DNA of 64,000 bases from Ornithinibacillus caprae (GTDB lineage Bacteria; Bacillota; Bacilli; Bacillales; Amphibacillaceae). The stretch covers positions 124,001-188,000 of the forward strand of contig NZ_WOCA01000002.1 of the NCBI RefSeq assembly GCF_009728145.1, in the 5' to 3' direction. Of this stretch, positions 54,023-63,055 are shown one piece after another. Positions within the stretch are counted from its first letter, which is position 1. Every line of letters starts with the position of its first letter. The notes beneath the pieces are model-generated. The model saw nothing but the letters and a program-made list of their open reading frames with translations. It ran no database searches and had not been told where the DNA came from. The position numbers and the translations under genes were made by a program.

Positions 54023-55148
54023 GAAAAAACTATTAGCCTATGAGAAGGGTGAACTACAAGGAGAAGAGCTAGAAGCATTTGAAAAGGAAATGGAAAAACT
54101 AGAATATTATCAAGAGATGCTAGAAGGTAAAGAAGATCAGCAGCCACTTCCTACAATAAATGAGAAGAAACAAAAGCGTATTATAACGAAAGGGAAATGG
54201 AAAGCACGTTTTCAAACGGCATTAACTGTATTTGGATTGTTTATTTTATTTACGATCGTTTCTACGGCTCTTACTTTGGTTTATTATTCATGGGGCAAAC
54301 CTGATCGGGTCGATGTGTATCGAGGAATATTAGACTATACACTTACGATTACAGAACCGTATGGGTATCTTGGCGGTACCAGTACAAATTCGACAGCCTT
54401 TTTTGGGTTAGAAGCTAGTAGAGATATTAGAAAGCGGGTCGGTAATGAAACGATCAAAGTTGGGGAGTTAACAGTGGATTTCCGCTTTTCTTTGATGGGA
54501 TTTCCAGAAAGGGAATACATAGGACAGGAGTCAGAGGATCGACCAGCCTTTTCATATCCTAATATTGGTCATCGTAACATGTCTGATTGGGAACAGTTAG
54601 AAAACTTACCAGAGGGAACGGTTGTGTCTGCATATGTGTCATTTAATGATCTGATGGAAACGAGGGAGGTAGAATCTTTATTCTCTAATCGTGAGATGTT
54701 TCTCGAATGGCTGGCAGTTGATACCGGAATTGAGGAAACGGATGAGAAGTATGGAGGGATTATATTTGATCCTATTGGTTTTCCAAGTACGCCTATCTGG
54801 CATGATGATGACATGATTTTGACATCTAGTGAAGAGGATAAACGTTGGTTTGGTGGGACGAAATCAGAATCATATCAATCTCCTGTATACAATGAAGGGG
54901 ATCAAGATATGCTACATGAACAATTTATGAAAACATTGTACTTTTTAAAAGATCATGAGAAAAAAGCAAATCGATTAGTCTTTTTAGATTTGCAATTGGA
55001 GGACCGAATTACTTACCTAGAGGAAAACGGGATTAAACATTACGGTGCGGTTATTACTGGTCCAACGAAGGAAGTTCTTAACTTACAAGACGAATCATGG
55101 GTAGCGGAATTAGAAGTCGATGAAGTTGCTTTTTGGAATTGGGAATAG
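54006..55148 (+). CDS. membrane anti-sigma factor (Sigma_reg_N/C type)
   Basis: 380 residues from ATG 54006, after AGGTGGGGG. Cytoplasmic N-terminus (about 1-70) with a helical LLAYEKGELQGEELEAFEKE segment that should bind the sigma factor, one transmembrane helix (about 78-100) and an extracellular domain with the Sigma_reg_C features (ASRDIRKRVGNET.. and VVSAYVSFNDLMET). It holds the sigma factor until a surface signal releases it. It overlaps the sigma gene by 17 bases. Confidence 0.88.
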   Translation: MSEDFKKKLLAYEKGELQGEELEAFEKEMEKLEYYQEMLEGKEDQQPLPTINEKKQKRIITKGKWKARFQTALTVFGLFILFTIVSTALTLVYYSWGKPDRVDVYRGILDYTLTITEPYGYLGGTSTNSTAFFGLEASRDIRKRVGNETIKVGELTVDFRFSLMGFPEREYIGQESEDRPAFSYPNIGHRNMSDWEQLENLPEGTVVSAYVSFNDLMETREVESLFSNREMFLEWLAVDTGIEETDEKYGGIIFDPIGFPSTPIWHDDDMILTSSEEDKRWFGGTKSESYQSPVYNEGDQDMLHEQFMKTLYFLKDHEKKANRLVFLDLQLEDRITYLEENGIKHYGAVITGPTKEVLNLQDESWVAELEVDEVAFWNWE

Positions 55149-55558
55149 CTTCAATCCCTATTTTTCGCTGTATTAGATAGAACGTTCAAACATTGTATCG
55201 ACTTAGACTATGAATAATCAAGAAATTGGAAGACGAATTTCTTGGTGTTGGAAATGTACTAGGGATTGCAGCTAAGTCCCTCATTAAGGTAAAGAATATT
55301 TAGCGGAGCGATGAATCACATCACTAGTTTGATGGTTCCTCATTCCGCTATTTTTAAATTTGTATTTTATGTTGGTAAAATGACTCCATATTAGGAGGAT
55401 AGCTGCATTGGTTCCCAAAATAAATGTGTTAAGGAAATCATTCGCAACAGTGGCAACCATACAATCTTTCCTACTCTATTTAATGACAAATGTAACTACT
55501 AATCATTAATGAAAGTTGTAATACATAATTTAATCAAAGTAAAGAAAGGGTGTTAAAT
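55149..55558. other. intergenic region
   Basis: Contains a probable terminator of the anti-sigma gene: AGCGGA at about 55302 pairs with TCCGCT at 55346, followed by ATTTTT. Otherwise no supported gene. Confidence 0.45.
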
Positions 55559-55735
55559 ATGTCCATTGCTTCTATGGAAGGTGTTGTTAAACGATATGGA
55601 AATCATGTGGTACTGGAGTATCATAGAAAATATAGGGAAACCTTCTGGTGATTACTTATATCGTGTAATAGATATACTTGAATTAGATGATCATCGGCCT
55701 GATGATAGTGATAGGAGCCAGTTAAGTTTGTTTTA
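55559..55735 (+). pseudogene. fused relic: ABC ATPase start joined to another gene's end
   Basis: ATG 55559 follows AAAGGGTG and encodes MSIASMEGVVKRYGNHVVLE, typical of the first 20 residues of an ABC transporter ATPase. It then breaks into SIIENIGKPSGDYLYRVIDI and ELDDHRPDDSDRSQLSLF-stop, in another frame, which is not ABC-like. A deletion seems to have joined two unrelated genes. Confidence 0.5.
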
Positions 55736-55789
55736 ATTCGATTCATGAAGGTGCCAATAATCATCGGGAGTTCATAGCCTCCCAGATGA

Positions 55790-56887
55790 TTAAAGACTCA
55801 CGTGATAACCATGATATTTCAGCAATCCTTGAGCCTTTGTGCGATCCTTATCCTTTTCAAAGCTAATTCGTAACACACCGATCAGGCCTTCTCTGTTTTC
55901 AATAATGTTTAGGTTGGTCAGACTTATACCTTGTTTAGCAAGTAACGTGGTGATCCCAGCAATGGTTCCAGGGACATCCATTACGTCCACATACAAATCA
56001 TAATAGGAAGGGATAGCCCCTTTCGAATGAATAGGTAAGGAATCGCGGTATTCTTTGGCAACTTCAAAGTAGTGGGAAACCGCTGGGTCATCTCCTTTTT
56101 CTAAAATATGCCGGAAGTTCTGCATTTCTCCCATCCAATCGTCAAGTAATGCTAATAAATTGACTTGATTTTGTTTCACGATATCTTTCCACATCTCTGG
56201 ATTCCCCGAAGCAATCCGTGTGATGTCTCGAAACCCTCCAGCAGCTAATAAACTAATCAGGGGATTACGTTCTGCATGTTTTTTCGCTTGATTAACCAAT
56301 CCTGCTGCCATTACATGTGGCAAATGGCTAATGACACCAGTAACATAATCATGTTCTTCTGTTTCTAGAACAAGAAAATGGGAATTCGTACCTTCCAGCC
56401 ATTGTTTTAACTCTTCGATTCTATCAGCTGACATACTAGAAGGAGTTAGGATGTAATAGGCATTTTCGAATAAGTGAGACTTCGCGCTTGCCACACCAGA
56501 CTTATGAGAGCCAGCCATCGGGTGCCCACCAATGAACGTAACTGATTCCTCAGGCCATAGCTCATTAGCTAGCTTCATGATCTCCATTTTAGTGCTACCC
56601 GTATCGGTGATTAAGACGTTCTCTTTTAGATTAAAATTTGCTAATTCTATCAATAGATTTTCCAACTGGAGTACTGGTGCAGAAAGAATAATGACATCTG
56701 CCAATTCAGCTCCTTGACGAAGGGAATTCGCTACTTCATCAATGACCTGCAAAGCTTTAGCGGTTTCTATTTCGCTTTTTTGAATATCATATCCGTAAAT
56801 TCGCGCTTCTGAATGTTGCTTTTTAATGGCGAGGGCTAAAGAGCCTCCTATTAATCCAAGTCCTACGATCATTACATTTCCTTGCAT
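55790..56887 (-). CDS. tyrA: prephenate dehydrogenase
   Basis: 365 residues (B. subtilis TyrA 371); ATG after AGGAGGATG. N-terminal NAD loop MIVGLGLIGGSLALAI, then VIILSAPVLQLE, TDTGSTKMEIM, FIGGHPMAGSHKSG (catalytic His), HLPHVMAAGLVNQ, and a C-terminal ACT domain (about 295-365, DVMDVPGTIAGITTLLAKQG) that senses tyrosine. It turns prephenate to 4-hydroxyphenylpyruvate. Last of the operon aroA-hisC-tyrA. Confidence 0.95.
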   Translation of the reverse strand: MQGNVMIVGLGLIGGSLALAIKKQHSEARIYGYDIQKSEIETAKALQVIDEVANSLRQGAELADVIILSAPVLQLENLLIELANFNLKENVLITDTGSTKMEIMKLANELWPEESVTFIGGHPMAGSHKSGVASAKSHLFENAYYILTPSSMSADRIEELKQWLEGTNSHFLVLETEEHDYVTGVISHLPHVMAAGLVNQAKKHAERNPLISLLAAGGFRDITRIASGNPEMWKDIVKQNQVNLLALLDDWMGEMQNFRHILEKGDDPAVSHYFEVAKEYRDSLPIHSKGAIPSYYDLYVDVMDVPGTIAGITTLLAKQGISLTNLNIIENREGLIGVLRISFEKDKDRTKAQGLLKYHGYHVSL

Positions 56888-56911
56888 GCCTCATCCTCCT
56901 GTCGGTGTTTA

Positions 56912-58069
56912 TTATCTTTTCGTGGTAATCCATTCCGCCAATGCATTTCTAACAAGTTTGTTTTCATGCTTCTGACCAACAGTAATGCGGACTGACGTTG
57001 GGAATCCTAATGCTTTTCCTGAACGAACAATGATCCCTTTTGATAATAAAAACTCAGCAACTTCGTCTCCGTCCCACTCAACATTAATTAATATAAAGTT
57101 TCCTTGGGATGGAAAATAATGAAAGTTGTTTTCCTCGCAAAATGCATAGTATTTTTCCAGTTCAACTCTGTTTCTCATCCGGCAATCCTCAACAAACTCT
57201 TGATCTGAAATGGCAGCAGTTGCCGCTAGTTGTCCAAGCACATTTGTGTTAAATGGAAGGCGAATAGGTTCCAATTTTTTAATGGTTGTTTGTGATGAAA
57301 TTCCGTAACCGATCCTAAAGCTGGCAAGACCATATATTTTGGAGAAGGTTCTCATGATCATGATGTTTGGAAATTCTTCCATAAACGAAAGAGAGTCATA
57401 TGGCTCCGTCACATACTCGTAATAAGCTTCATCAAGAACCACCAATACATCGTTTGGAACGCTCGCTAAGAAATGGCGGATTTCCGTTTCTGGAATATAA
57501 CTCCCTGTTGGATTATTGGGGTTGCAAATCCATACAACTGCGGTGTTTTCATCCATTTTAGTGAGCATGTTTTCCAAAGCATGATTTCCATTTTTCAATT
57601 TTACTTCGCGTACTTCTGCTCCTTCAATAATGGCCGAATGCTTATATTGTGGGAAAGTCGGTGTAGCCATTACGGTATTTTTATCAGGTGTCAGTAATGC
57701 TCTTGAAATAATTTGGATCAGTTCATCCGTGCCATTTGTAAACATTAATTGATCATCGTTTACATCTAAATGGGAGGCAGTAGCTGCTCTTATTTTTGTA
57801 GCATTTCCATCTGGATAAAGCATGTAGGACGAATCCATATGATGTAATGCGTGAACAACATTTGGTGAAAAGCCATATGGGTTTTCATTGGAAGCCAATT
57901 TGATAATGGATTCCAGTTGATATTGCTTTTTTACTTCCTCTGTGGCTTTCCCTGGTTGGTATGGTCGTAGGTTATGAATTTGCTCTTTCCATTTCATGCT
58001 GGTTTCTCTGCTGTTTTTTATGGTTGGATGCTGTTGGTTACGTGATTCACTTGTTTTTAAGGCTTTCAT
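56912..58069 (-). CDS. hisC: histidinol-phosphate / aromatic aminotransferase
   Basis: 385 residues from ATG 58069, seven bases after AAAGGAGG. The PLP fold type I motifs are LASNENPYGFSP, TPTFPQYKHS, WICNPNNPTGSYI, VLDEAYYEY, and the PLP Lys in TFSKIYGLASFRIGYG. About 24 extra residues precede the usual start (MKWKEQIHNLRPYQPGK). No other his gene is nearby; set between aroA and tyrA it would make tyrosine and phenylalanine from their keto acids, the dual role HisC has in B. subtilis. Confidence 0.93.
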   Translation of the reverse strand: MKALKTSESRNQQHPTIKNSRETSMKWKEQIHNLRPYQPGKATEEVKKQYQLESIIKLASNENPYGFSPNVVHALHHMDSSYMLYPDGNATKIRAATASHLDVNDDQLMFTNGTDELIQIISRALLTPDKNTVMATPTFPQYKHSAIIEGAEVREVKLKNGNHALENMLTKMDENTAVVWICNPNNPTGSYIPETEIRHFLASVPNDVLVVLDEAYYEYVTEPYDSLSFMEEFPNIMIMRTFSKIYGLASFRIGYGISSQTTIKKLEPIRLPFNTNVLGQLAATAAISDQEFVEDCRMRNRVELEKYYAFCEENNFHYFPSQGNFILINVEWDGDEVAEFLLSKGIIVRSGKALGFPTSVRITVGQKHENKLVRNALAEWITTKR

Positions 58070-58095
58070 AACGTTTCCTCCTTTTTTCTTGAGCA

Positions 58096-59172
58096 TTATG
58101 TTAGCTTTTCTTTAAATTCCTTTAATTCGTTCATAAATTGATGGAATTCCGGTATATTCATTTGCTGAGCGGAGTCAGATAAAGCAACTGCAGGGTCTGG
58201 ATGAACTTCTGCCATAACGGCATCCGCGCCTATTGCAAGTGCTGCTTTTGCGGCTGGAAGAAGTAAATCTTTTCTTCCTGTTGAGTGGGTTACATCAACT
58301 AGTACAGGTAAATGTGTTTCTTTCTTTAAGATTGGAACTGCTGAGATATCTAGCGTGTTTCGTGTAGCCTTCTCATATGTCCGAATACCACGTTCACAGA
58401 GAATGATTTGATCGTTTCCCTGTGCCATGATGTATTCTGCGGCATTGATAAATTCTTCAATTGTTGCAGCCAAACCTCGTTTTAACAGGATCGGTTTTTG
58501 CACTCTTCCGACCGTTTTAAGCAGTTCGAAATTCTGCATGTTACGAGCTCCGATTTGTATGACATCTGTGTACTCTAAGGCGATTTCTACATCATGAGGA
58601 GTTAGGATTTCACTGACAACAGACATTCCTTCTTCGTCTGCAACCTGTTTTAGAATTTGTAGTCCATCTATTCCAAGCCCCTGGAAGTCATAAGGAGAGG
58701 TACGTGGTTTGAAAGCCCCACCGCGCATAAGGGTTAGACCTTGTGCTTTCATTGCCACAGCTACATCCTTTACCTGTTCGTAACTTTCAACTGCGCATGG
58801 TCCCATAATGAAATTCTGCTCTCCATTACCGATCTTTGTACCGTTCACATGGACAATTGTATTTTCAGGTCGAGCTTTTCTTGATACTAATAACGCTTTT
58901 TTATGATCATCTTCTTGAAGTTCAAGACTTGCTTTGAAGATCTCTTTGAAAATATGTTGGATTGTTGAGGCTTCAAAGGGTCCTTCGTGATTTTCCATAA
59001 TCAAATCAAGTGCTTGACGTTCACGAACTGGATCGAACCGAACTACTCCTTGCTTCTCTTTGTGCTCGCCAATTTTTTGAACAATTTTACCTCTTTTATT
59101 TAACAAAGCTAAAATGTCTAAATTAACCTCATCGATTTGGTCGCGTAACTCTCTTAATTCATTTGCAATCAT
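58096..59172 (-). CDS. aroA: bifunctional chorismate mutase / DAHP synthase
   Basis: 358 residues, exactly the length of B. subtilis AroA(G). An AroQ-type chorismate mutase domain (about 1-85: [20 protein letters not shown]) is fused to a KDPG-aldolase-like DAHP synthase (about 105-358: [71 protein letters not shown]). It opens the shikimate path; the mutase part serves as feedback sensor for prephenate/chorismate. First gene of the operon behind two T-box leaders. Confidence 0.96.
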   Translation of the reverse strand: MIANELRELRDQIDEVNLDILALLNKRGKIVQKIGEHKEKQGVVRFDPVRERQALDLIMENHEGPFEASTIQHIFKEIFKASLELQEDDHKKALLVSRKARPENTIVHVNGTKIGNGEQNFIMGPCAVESYEQVKDVAVAMKAQGLTLMRGGAFKPRTSPYDFQGLGIDGLQILKQVADEEGMSVVSEILTPHDVEIALEYTDVIQIGARNMQNFELLKTVGRVQKPILLKRGLAATIEEFINAAEYIMAQGNDQIILCERGIRTYEKATRNTLDISAVPILKKETHLPVLVDVTHSTGRKDLLLPAAKAALAIGADAVMAEVHPDPAVALSDSAQQMNIPEFHQFMNELKEFKEKLT

Positions 59173-59322
59173 TTCTCATTCCTCCTGAACGTTTTGGTTA
59201 AGGTAAAACTTATATGATGTGTTGACTCGAAAATAAGCATGCCCACCTATAGTGGTATTGGTGCTTTGGATGATGCGAAATTTCCTAGGTGGAAAGGGGA
59301 ATTTTTCTATCTTTTCCTTCCA

Positions 59323-59600
59323 ACAAAAAATCGTCCCTGTCGTAATTGTATAAACGACAGGGACGATTTCATCGCGGTACCACCCTTATTGTGAACTGAA
59401 AAACGTGTTCACCTCTCCATTATTGTTAACGATCAATGACCGTCTTTCTCATCGTAAAGATTCCTCCTTACTTCGAAAAAGAAGCTCCAGGATTGTAATT
59501 CATGCTTATCTATGACTGATTTACACCACCATCAGCTCTCTGCACAGGGAGATAAGGCACTACTTCGATCCATTCGTTGCTTTTGGAATTATTGAATTTT
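59323..59600 (-). promoter_or_regulatory. T-box leader, proximal copy (tyrosine type)
   Basis: The T-box AAGGGTGGTACCGCG is at 59373-59387 (minus strand) and the terminator hairpin (ATCGTCCCTGTCG with its complement, then TTTTTTG) at 59323-59370. Stem I on the 5' side carries GAAGTAGTGCC and the specifier region ATGAATTACAATCC; UAC (Tyr) is the best-placed codon. Uncharged tRNA-Tyr would favour the antiterminator. Confidence 0.9.
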
Positions 59601-59654
59601 TTGGTGACTGTCTTAAAAGATGGTAACTTACCTTGGGTGGTTAATGTTCCAACG

Positions 59655-59920
59655 AATAAAAAAGTCCCTACTGATTGATTAATCAGTAGGGACGATTGTG
59701 TTCGCGGTACCACCCTAGTTGTGAATATGATCATTCACCACTTCGATTTGTTAACGATCATATGACCGTCTTTTTCTTTAAAAAGCTACTGCTTTATGAA
59801 GAAAAAGAAGCTCCGGGATTGTAATTCATGCTTATCTATGACTGATTCACACCACCACCAGTTCTCTGAACAGGGAGATAAGACACTACTTCGATCCTTT
59901 CGTTGCCGATTATATAAATT
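59655..59920 (-). promoter_or_regulatory. T-box leader, distal copy (tyrosine type)
   Basis: A second full T-box just upstream of the first: T-box core GGGTGGTACCGCG at 59703-59715, terminator with GTCCCTACTGATT arms at 59660-59690 followed by TTTTTT, and the same specifier segment ATGAATTACAATCC. The two copies share long blocks in stem I but differ in the terminator stems, so they are an old duplication. Confidence 0.9.
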
Positions 59921-59954
59921 GATTTATTTCACTGTTTCGATGTTATTGTTTCAC

Positions 59955-59983
59955 ATTATATGCAACTCGGAATAATCTGTCAA
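59955..59983 (-). promoter_or_regulatory. sigma-A promoter of the aroA operon
   Basis: On the minus strand TTGACA (59983-59978) and TATAAT (59960-59955) are 17 bases apart, both perfect. It precedes the distal T-box. Confidence 0.9.
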
Positions 59984-60124
59984 TAGTTTTTTTGTGGGAC
60001 TTAGTAGAAGTAGTAATTTTGTTTGGAGGCATGTGTAATAATTTTTAGGCGTGTAGTTTTAAGGAGTTTCTCTAAAAGAAGCAGGAATATTTTATAGCGA
60101 CAATATTATAAATTGAATCAAAAA

Positions 60125-60147
60125 AAGACCTCGATATGAGGTCAATT
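60125..60147 (-). terminator. terminator of the small regulator operon
   Basis: GACCTC and GAGGTC with a 5-base loop; TTTTTTTG follows on the minus strand. Confidence 0.8.
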
Positions 60148-60149
60148 TA

Positions 60150-60353
60150 TTACTTTCTTATAGCATCACTGATGAAAAGTTCATCTACTGTGGTATCCAA
60201 TACAGAGGCTATATCAAACGCTAATTGTAAAGTAGGGTCGTATTTATCATTCTCAATTGCATTTATTGTTTGTCTGGATACCTTACAGAGTTTAGCCAGT
60301 TCGTCTTGGGATAATTTAGCTGATTTTCTTAATTTCTTAATGTGATTTTTCAT
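60150..60353 (-). CDS. small XRE-family regulator (YgzD/YvaO-like)
   Basis: 67 residues, just one HTH domain: LRKSAKLSQDELAKLCKVSR, QTINAIENDKYDPTLQLA. This short form is usually cotranscribed with a small membrane protein, as here: its ATG directly follows the stop of the upstream membrane gene. It probably represses its own operon. Confidence 0.9.
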   Translation of the reverse strand: MKNHIKKLRKSAKLSQDELAKLCKVSRQTINAIENDKYDPTLQLAFDIASVLDTTVDELFISDAIRK

Positions 60354-60656
60354 TTAATCACCATATTTTTTTCTGTAAATTAGTAATGTTACCAGATATA
60401 TAACTGAAATCACCGTCAGAAAAACTATCGGAGAAATCCCATTGCCATTATAAGATATATTCCCTTGGATAGTTAGATAAATCGACTGTGCAACCTCTAA
60501 AATTAGCATACCAAAAACTACCATAAATGCATATGATTGAGCTTTCTTATTGATAAACTTCCTTCTTTCATCACCTTTTTGAGAAAATGTTGCAACAAAA
60601 ATAAAAATTCCACAAATTAACAATATGACTGAATACACAATTTTAACCAAGTCCAT
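60354..60656 (-). CDS. small membrane protein paired with the XRE regulator
   Basis: 100 residues with three hydrophobic helices (about 5-23, 43-62, 75-93) and a basic loop GDERRKFINKKAQSY between the first two, like DUF2178/YvaO-partner proteins. Located directly upstream of the regulator gene; the pair is common in Firmicutes with unknown role. ATG with GGAGG upstream. Confidence 0.8.
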   Translation of the reverse strand: MDLVKIVYSVILLICGIFIFVATFSQKGDERRKFINKKAQSYAFMVVFGMLILEVAQSIYLTIQGNISYNGNGISPIVFLTVISVIYLVTLLIYRKKYGD

Positions 60657-60776
60657 TTTTTGTTTCCTCCCATATTAAATTATTAACTCATAGGCAGAGA
60701 ATTTTCGTGGAAGGAATGGGAATCCTTCGACAAGAGTCGGAAACCTTACCAAACGAGGTGGGGAGGAAAATTCTAT

Positions 60777-60914
60777 GAATGGGGGAACTCTCGTAAAGGG
60801 TATTGGCGAGTAGTCAAAAGTCCAATCCTACACAAAAAAATCGTTTTCGCCTATTGGCGAAAACGAGGGCTAAAGAGTTTAACTTCGAGATATGAAATTC
60901 TAAGTTCGACATAA
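60777..60914 (+). pseudogene. C-terminus of a group II intron reverse transcriptase
   Basis: The frame reads EWGNSRKGYWRVVKSPILHK, then KIVFAYWRKRGLKSLTSRYE and ILSST-stop. This is the conserved end of class C group II intron-encoded proteins (NxRKGYWR..SPILHxxL..). The RT domains are missing. Confidence 0.75.
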
Positions 60915-60970
60915 TCTGGTGGAACCACCGTATATAGTGGTGTGAGGGAGGTTAATTACCTCTCCTATTT
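60915..60970 (+). mobile_element. 3' end of a group II intron (domain V/VI relic)
   Basis: Bases from GGTGGAACCACCGTATA to TAGTGGTGTGAG resemble domain V of the Oceanobacillus iheyensis class C intron, but the inner part of the stem is missing; GAGGGAGGTTAATTACCTC after it resembles domain VI. With the RT remnant before it, this is the tail of a dead intron. Confidence 0.6.
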
Positions 60971-60999
60971 CAATGGTGATTATCTAACTATGATCGCAA

Positions 61000-61293
61000 C
61001 TAAGAGATTTCTTTTATCAGTTTATCTTTGTAGGAGCCATAATACTCTGGTGTTCTCTTTAATGTCTCTACAATTATTCTCGTTATTGCCCCTCTTAGAA
61101 AGAACAATACCTGTTCTTTCGTTTCACATTTCTCCAAAGCATACAAGATCCACTTTTTCTTATCCCTCGTACTAACCACTAATAAATATTCCTTTACTTC
61201 CAAGCTATGATTCTGGTAGGTATATTTATGTTGAACATCAATTCCGTGTTTCTGAAATACGACATGACATAATTCTTCGTAATAACTGTTCAT
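61000..61293 (-). CDS. uncharacterised 97-residue protein
   Basis: ATG at 61293 follows AAAGGAG at good distance. The protein is soluble and charged with no motif I recognise (YEELCHVVFQKHGIDVQ, KEYLLVVSTRDKKKWILY). Its second half looks helical. It stands alone next to the intron relic. Probably real because of the site and codon use, but function is unknown. Confidence 0.6.
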   Translation of the reverse strand: MNSYYEELCHVVFQKHGIDVQHKYTYQNHSLEVKEYLLVVSTRDKKKWILYALEKCETKEQVLFFLRGAITRIIVETLKRTPEYYGSYKDKLIKEIS

Positions 61294-61359
61294 ACCATTA
61301 CTCCTTTAATCTGATAGGAACAGTCTTTACTATTTTCTTATCATGTATACCTTATGGAA

Positions 61360-61437
61360 TGGGACAAGGGGTCGGGTCCCAAAGTCAACAAAATTCGATG
61401 GGACAAGGGGTCGGGTCCCAAAGTCAATAAAATTCGA
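61360..61437. repeat. two tandem 39-base repeats
   Basis: 61360-61398 and 61399-61437 differ at one base. Each has a GGGACAAGGGGTCGGGTCCC segment that is nearly self-complementary. A related GGGACAAAGGGTCTGACCCT occurs at 35833. Confidence 0.9.
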
Positions 61438-61457
61438 CAAGTGACAGGCACCGACAC
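61435..61457. repeat. dispersed short repeat, copy in reverse
   Basis: CGACAAGTGACAGGCACCGA at 61435-61454 is the reverse complement of the sequence at 47308-47329. Weaker copies lie at 35598-35612 and 51171-51190. All are in intergenic DNA near gene ends. Confidence 0.75.
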
Positions 61458-61463
61458 AACAAA

Positions 61464-62339
61464 TTATGCTAATGAGCCAAATATTTTTTCTTTTAATAGT
61501 CGTCCTGTTGGTGTGTCAGCTAGTCCGCCTTCACCTGTTTCTCTTAATGTGGATGGCATGGATTGGCCAATGCGGTACATCGCACCGATTACTTCATCGC
61601 ACGGGATCCGGCTTGATACACCTGCTAATGCCATGTCAGCTGAAACGATTGCAAGTGAGGAGCCTGCAGCATTCCGTTTGACACATGGTACTTCAACAAG
61701 ACCTGCGACAGGATCACAAACAAGTCCAAGCATGTTTTTTAGTGTGATCGCAAATGCTTCTGCAGATTGTTGAGGAGTTCCTCCCGCCATTTCCACTATT
61801 GCGGCTGAAGCCATCGCTCCTGCTGAGCCAACCTCAGCTTGACATCCTCCTGCGGCACCAGATATGAATGCATTGTTGGCCACTACAAATCCAAATGCAC
61901 CTGCAGTAAACAAATAGCGAATCATCTGTTCACGTGTTGGATTGAGTTGATTTTTCACTGCAAATAATGTACCTGGAACAACACCTGCGCTACCGGCTGT
62001 TGGGGTTGCGCAAATTGTTCCCATAGCTGCGTTTACTTCATTTGTTCCCATTGCTTTACTTACTGCATCTAACAGTAATTTACCGGATAAAGGTGTTTTG
62101 TTTTTCATATATTCTTGAATTAAAACAGCGTCTCCACCAGTTAATCCTGTGACAGATTGGACCCCTTTTAGGCTATCTTCAATTGCTTTCTCCATTACTT
62201 CAAGGTTTCTTTCCATATCAGAAAAAATAGCTTCACGCGTTTTATCTTTAACATCCATTTCTTGACGGATCATCACTTCTGAAATCAATATGTTTTCTTT
62301 TTCTGCTATTTCCACTAACTCTGCTGCTGTACGAAACAT
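61464..62339 (-). CDS. sdaAA: L-serine dehydratase, alpha subunit
   Basis: 291 residues. It contains the iron-sulfur cluster Cys residues in GTICATPTAGSAGVVPG, SGAAGGCQAEVGSAGAM and GLVCDPVAGLVEVPCVKRN. With SdaAB it deaminates L-serine to pyruvate and ammonia using a [4Fe-4S] cluster. It follows sdaAB by 27 bases. Its 3' end abuts the dispersed repeat. Confidence 0.96.
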   Translation of the reverse strand: MFRTAAELVEIAEKENILISEVMIRQEMDVKDKTREAIFSDMERNLEVMEKAIEDSLKGVQSVTGLTGGDAVLIQEYMKNKTPLSGKLLLDAVSKAMGTNEVNAAMGTICATPTAGSAGVVPGTLFAVKNQLNPTREQMIRYLFTAGAFGFVVANNAFISGAAGGCQAEVGSAGAMASAAIVEMAGGTPQQSAEAFAITLKNMLGLVCDPVAGLVEVPCVKRNAAGSSLAIVSADMALAGVSSRIPCDEVIGAMYRIGQSMPSTLRETGEGGLADTPTGRLLKEKIFGSLA

Positions 62340-62366
62340 ATGATATCTCCTCTCTTTTAAAACTAT

Positions 62367-63029
62367 CTATCGATCAATAGTAGATACACGTGTAATATGC
62401 TCTGCTTCCGCTAGTTCGTTCCTTACATGCTCCTCTATATTTTGATCTGTTTCAATGACCATGATTGCTTCCTTGGTCGTGTCGTTTCGGTTCACTTCCA
62501 TATGACCGATATTTATTTCATATTTTGCTAATATAGATGTGACAGAAGCTATAGCTCCAAATCTATCATTATGCATGACCAGAATAGCTGGATGATTTCC
62601 AGATAAACGTAGTTCAAACCTATTTAATTCCGTGATTTCTATCGTTCCACCACCAATAGATATTCCAACTAATTCAATTTGTTCTTTGTCATTGCCAATA
62701 ATCAATCGAGCTGTGTTTGGATGGCTAACCGCACTTGTGTCTTCAATGAACTCAATACTTAGCCCGCATTCTTCCGCTAGTTTCAGCGCCTGACTCATTC
62801 TAGGATCATCCGCTTCAAAGCCTAGTAACCCTCCAGCGAGAGCAAAGTCTGTTCCATGACCTTTGTATGTTTTGGCAAAGGATTCATATAAATGGATTTT
62901 TGCCCAACGAGGTTGTTCTCGAAATAAATTTCTTGCTGCTTTTCCAATTCTTGCTGCTCCTGCAGTATGTGAACTGGATGGCCCAATCATAACCGGACCG
63001 ATAATTTCAAATACTGAATTATATTTCAT
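62367..63029 (-). CDS. sdaAB: L-serine dehydratase, beta subunit
   Basis: 220 residues from ATG 63029, matching B. subtilis SdaAB; AAGGCGGTGAG lies upstream. The N-terminal FEIIGPVMIGPSSSHTAGA is the family mark, and the C-terminal ACT domain (HPAILVMHNDRFGAIASVTS) may sense serine. It lies between a PTS IIC-like permease gene and sdaAA, all in one direction. Confidence 0.96.
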   Translation of the reverse strand: MKYNSVFEIIGPVMIGPSSSHTAGAARIGKAARNLFREQPRWAKIHLYESFAKTYKGHGTDFALAGGLLGFEADDPRMSQALKLAEECGLSIEFIEDTSAVSHPNTARLIIGNDKEQIELVGISIGGGTIEITELNRFELRLSGNHPAILVMHNDRFGAIASVTSILAKYEINIGHMEVNRNDTTKEAIMVIETDQNIEEHVRNELAEAEHITRVSTIDR

Positions 63030-63055
63030 CAATCTCACCGCCTTGAGAGTATATC

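Noticed and set aside
61360-61437. Tandem 39-base repeats as part of a coding gene starting at 61354
   Set aside because: The long frame there is antisense to sdaAA and has no ribosome binding site; the repeat is better seen as intergenic.
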